Assembly: GCA_002311925.1 (NCBI GenBank)
Contig: DCAK01000054.1
Span: forward strand, 5,196 to 19,358
From: Planctomycetes bacterium UBA1135
GTDB taxonomy: Bacteria > Planctomycetota > UBA1135
Direction of reading: 5' to 3'
Length of the DNA: 14,163 bases
The notes beneath the pieces are model-generated. The model was not told the DNA's origin. It made no database searches and was given only the letters and a program-made list of their open reading frames with translations. The position numbers and the translations under genes are program-made. This document shows positions 13,708-14,163 of the stretch, piece after piece. Each line of letters opens with the position of its first letter. The stretch's first letter is position 1.

Positions 13708-14163
13708 GGCCCCCCTCCCTTCTCGGTCGGCTTCCCTGCATCCCCTTTCTCGACCGGCTTGCCCGCGTCCCGCCAGGCTTCCATCCCGCCATCGAAGATG
13801 CGGATGGCGGCGGGGTCGACCCCCTCGCGGTAGATGAGATCGGTGGCCAGGAAGATGCTGTCCTCGCAATCCCCTCCGGCACAGTAGACCACGACCTCGA
13901 AGGCCTCCTCGAGGAGGGGCCTCAGGGCGGGGAGGGCGTCCTCCTGCCGGTGTGAATCGCAATGCCGTGCCCCGGGCACGTGGCCGGCGAGAAACTCCGC
14001 CCGCTTGCGTGCATCCAGAATCAGGATTTCGGGCCCGGTTTGAGCCACCGATACGAGGGCCTCCACCTGCTCCACTCCGTATACGGGATAGCCGTGTTCC
14101 GGGCGGGGGAAATGGTCGCGGCCCAATTCCAGGCCCCGTGGATGAAGGGCATTGCCCATCAGA
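13704..14163 (-). CDS. Rhodanese-like domain protein, 5' end probably beyond the window
   Basis: An ATG at 14159 gives 151 residues, but the frame is still open at the right edge. The sequence N-A-L-H-P-R-G-L-E-L-G-R-D resembles the stretch after a membrane helix in longer relatives, so the true start may lie outside. The rhodanese domain runs from about residue 27 to 131. It contains I-L-I-L-D-A-R (45-51), G-H-V-P-G-A-R (59-65), the active loop Y-C-A-G-G-D-C (92-98, nucleophile Cys93, second Cys98) and F-D-G-G-M-E-A-W at 122-129. Rhodaneses carry persulfide sulfur on the active cysteine, or bind oxyanions in regulatory forms. After the domain comes a tandem duplicated nonapeptide tail. It is the first visible gene of the operon with the MauE/DoxX protein and the alpha/beta-hydrolase. 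Confidence 0.85.
   Translation of the reverse strand, partial: LMGNALHPRGLELGRDHFPRPEHGYPVYGVEQVEALVSVAQTGPEILILDARKRAEFLAGHVPGARHCDSHRQEDALPALRPLLEEAFEVVVYCAGGDCEDSIFLATDLIYREGVDPAAIRIFDGGMEAWRDAGKPVEKGDAGKPTEKGGGP
13716..13769 (-). repeat. Tandem 27-bp repeat in the rhodanese C-terminal tail
   Basis: Two adjacent 27-base units encode D-A-G-K-P-V-E-K-G and D-A-G-K-P-T-E-K-G, one residue different. The DNA of the two copies differs at synonymous positions as well, so the duplication is not recent. It lengthens a charged, probably flexible tail beyond the catalytic domain. Confidence 0.75.

Noticed and set aside
1..14163. CRISPR array, tRNA, rRNA, insertion sequence or phage genes
   Set aside because: No regularly spaced repeats, cloverleaf-like segments, transposase motifs or phage structural genes were seen on either strand.

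Overview
The window reads as a compact, high-GC, Gram-negative-type bacterial chromosome. The gene content points most strongly to Planctomycetota, or less likely a related PVC or marine lineage: Tat-exported Gfo/Idh/MocA oxidoreductases, a DUF6807 (PmoA-like) protein, DUF3500, a formylglycine sulfatase, an aryl-sulfate sulfotransferase and a planctomycete-style esterase with a LamG-like tail. This is inference from gene families, as no rRNA or marker gene is present. Thirteen complete or near-complete genes and one partial gene fill the window. No intergenic gap exceeds about 36 bases, and there are no tRNAs, rRNAs, CRISPR arrays or insertion sequences.

Layout: (1) 1-321 (-) is the 5' end of a Tat-exported oxidoreductase. 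(2) 345-4019 (+) holds a secreted esterase/LamG fusion, a secreted SurE-type phosphatase and a DUF3500 protein; the last two overlap by ATGA. (3) 4033-5769 (-) is a bicupin fused to a DUF6807 domain, divergent from (4) 5789-8477 (+), a second Gfo/Idh/MocA protein followed by a DUF2092-thioredoxin fusion. (5) 8474-10897 (-) is a VOC protein, sulfatase and DUF1801 operon. (6) 10934-12496 (+) is an aryl-sulfate sulfotransferase. (7) 12443-14163 (-) is a rhodanese, MauE/DoxX membrane protein and alpha/beta hydrolase operon, joined by 4-base start/stop overlaps.

The standout is the gene at 7302-8477. A TGA codon (8172-8174) interrupts an otherwise intact thioredoxin/TlpA fold exactly where the first cysteine of the CxxC motif should be (H-U-G-G-C-R-E-E). 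The same frame continues to a complete C-terminal half with the cis-proline. This is best read as a selenocysteine (UxxC) thiol-oxidoreductase that standard annotation would split in two. Bulged hairpins downstream of the TGA could serve as the bacterial SECIS element.

A second, weaker pattern concerns transcription-unit starts. Seven start codons that open, or may open, a unit are preceded at about 6-11 bases by a TANNNT (-10-like) hexamer, in two cases overlapping on both strands of a divergent gap. Operon-internal genes instead use overlaps or Shine-Dalgarno sites. This suggests leaderless transcripts from bidirectional promoters.

Most products carry export signals, so the region looks like a set of envelope or periplasmic functions: ester, phosphate and sulfate hydrolysis, sugar oxidoreduction, and thiol or sulfur redox. 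Only the operon groupings are directly supported; a common pathway is not shown.
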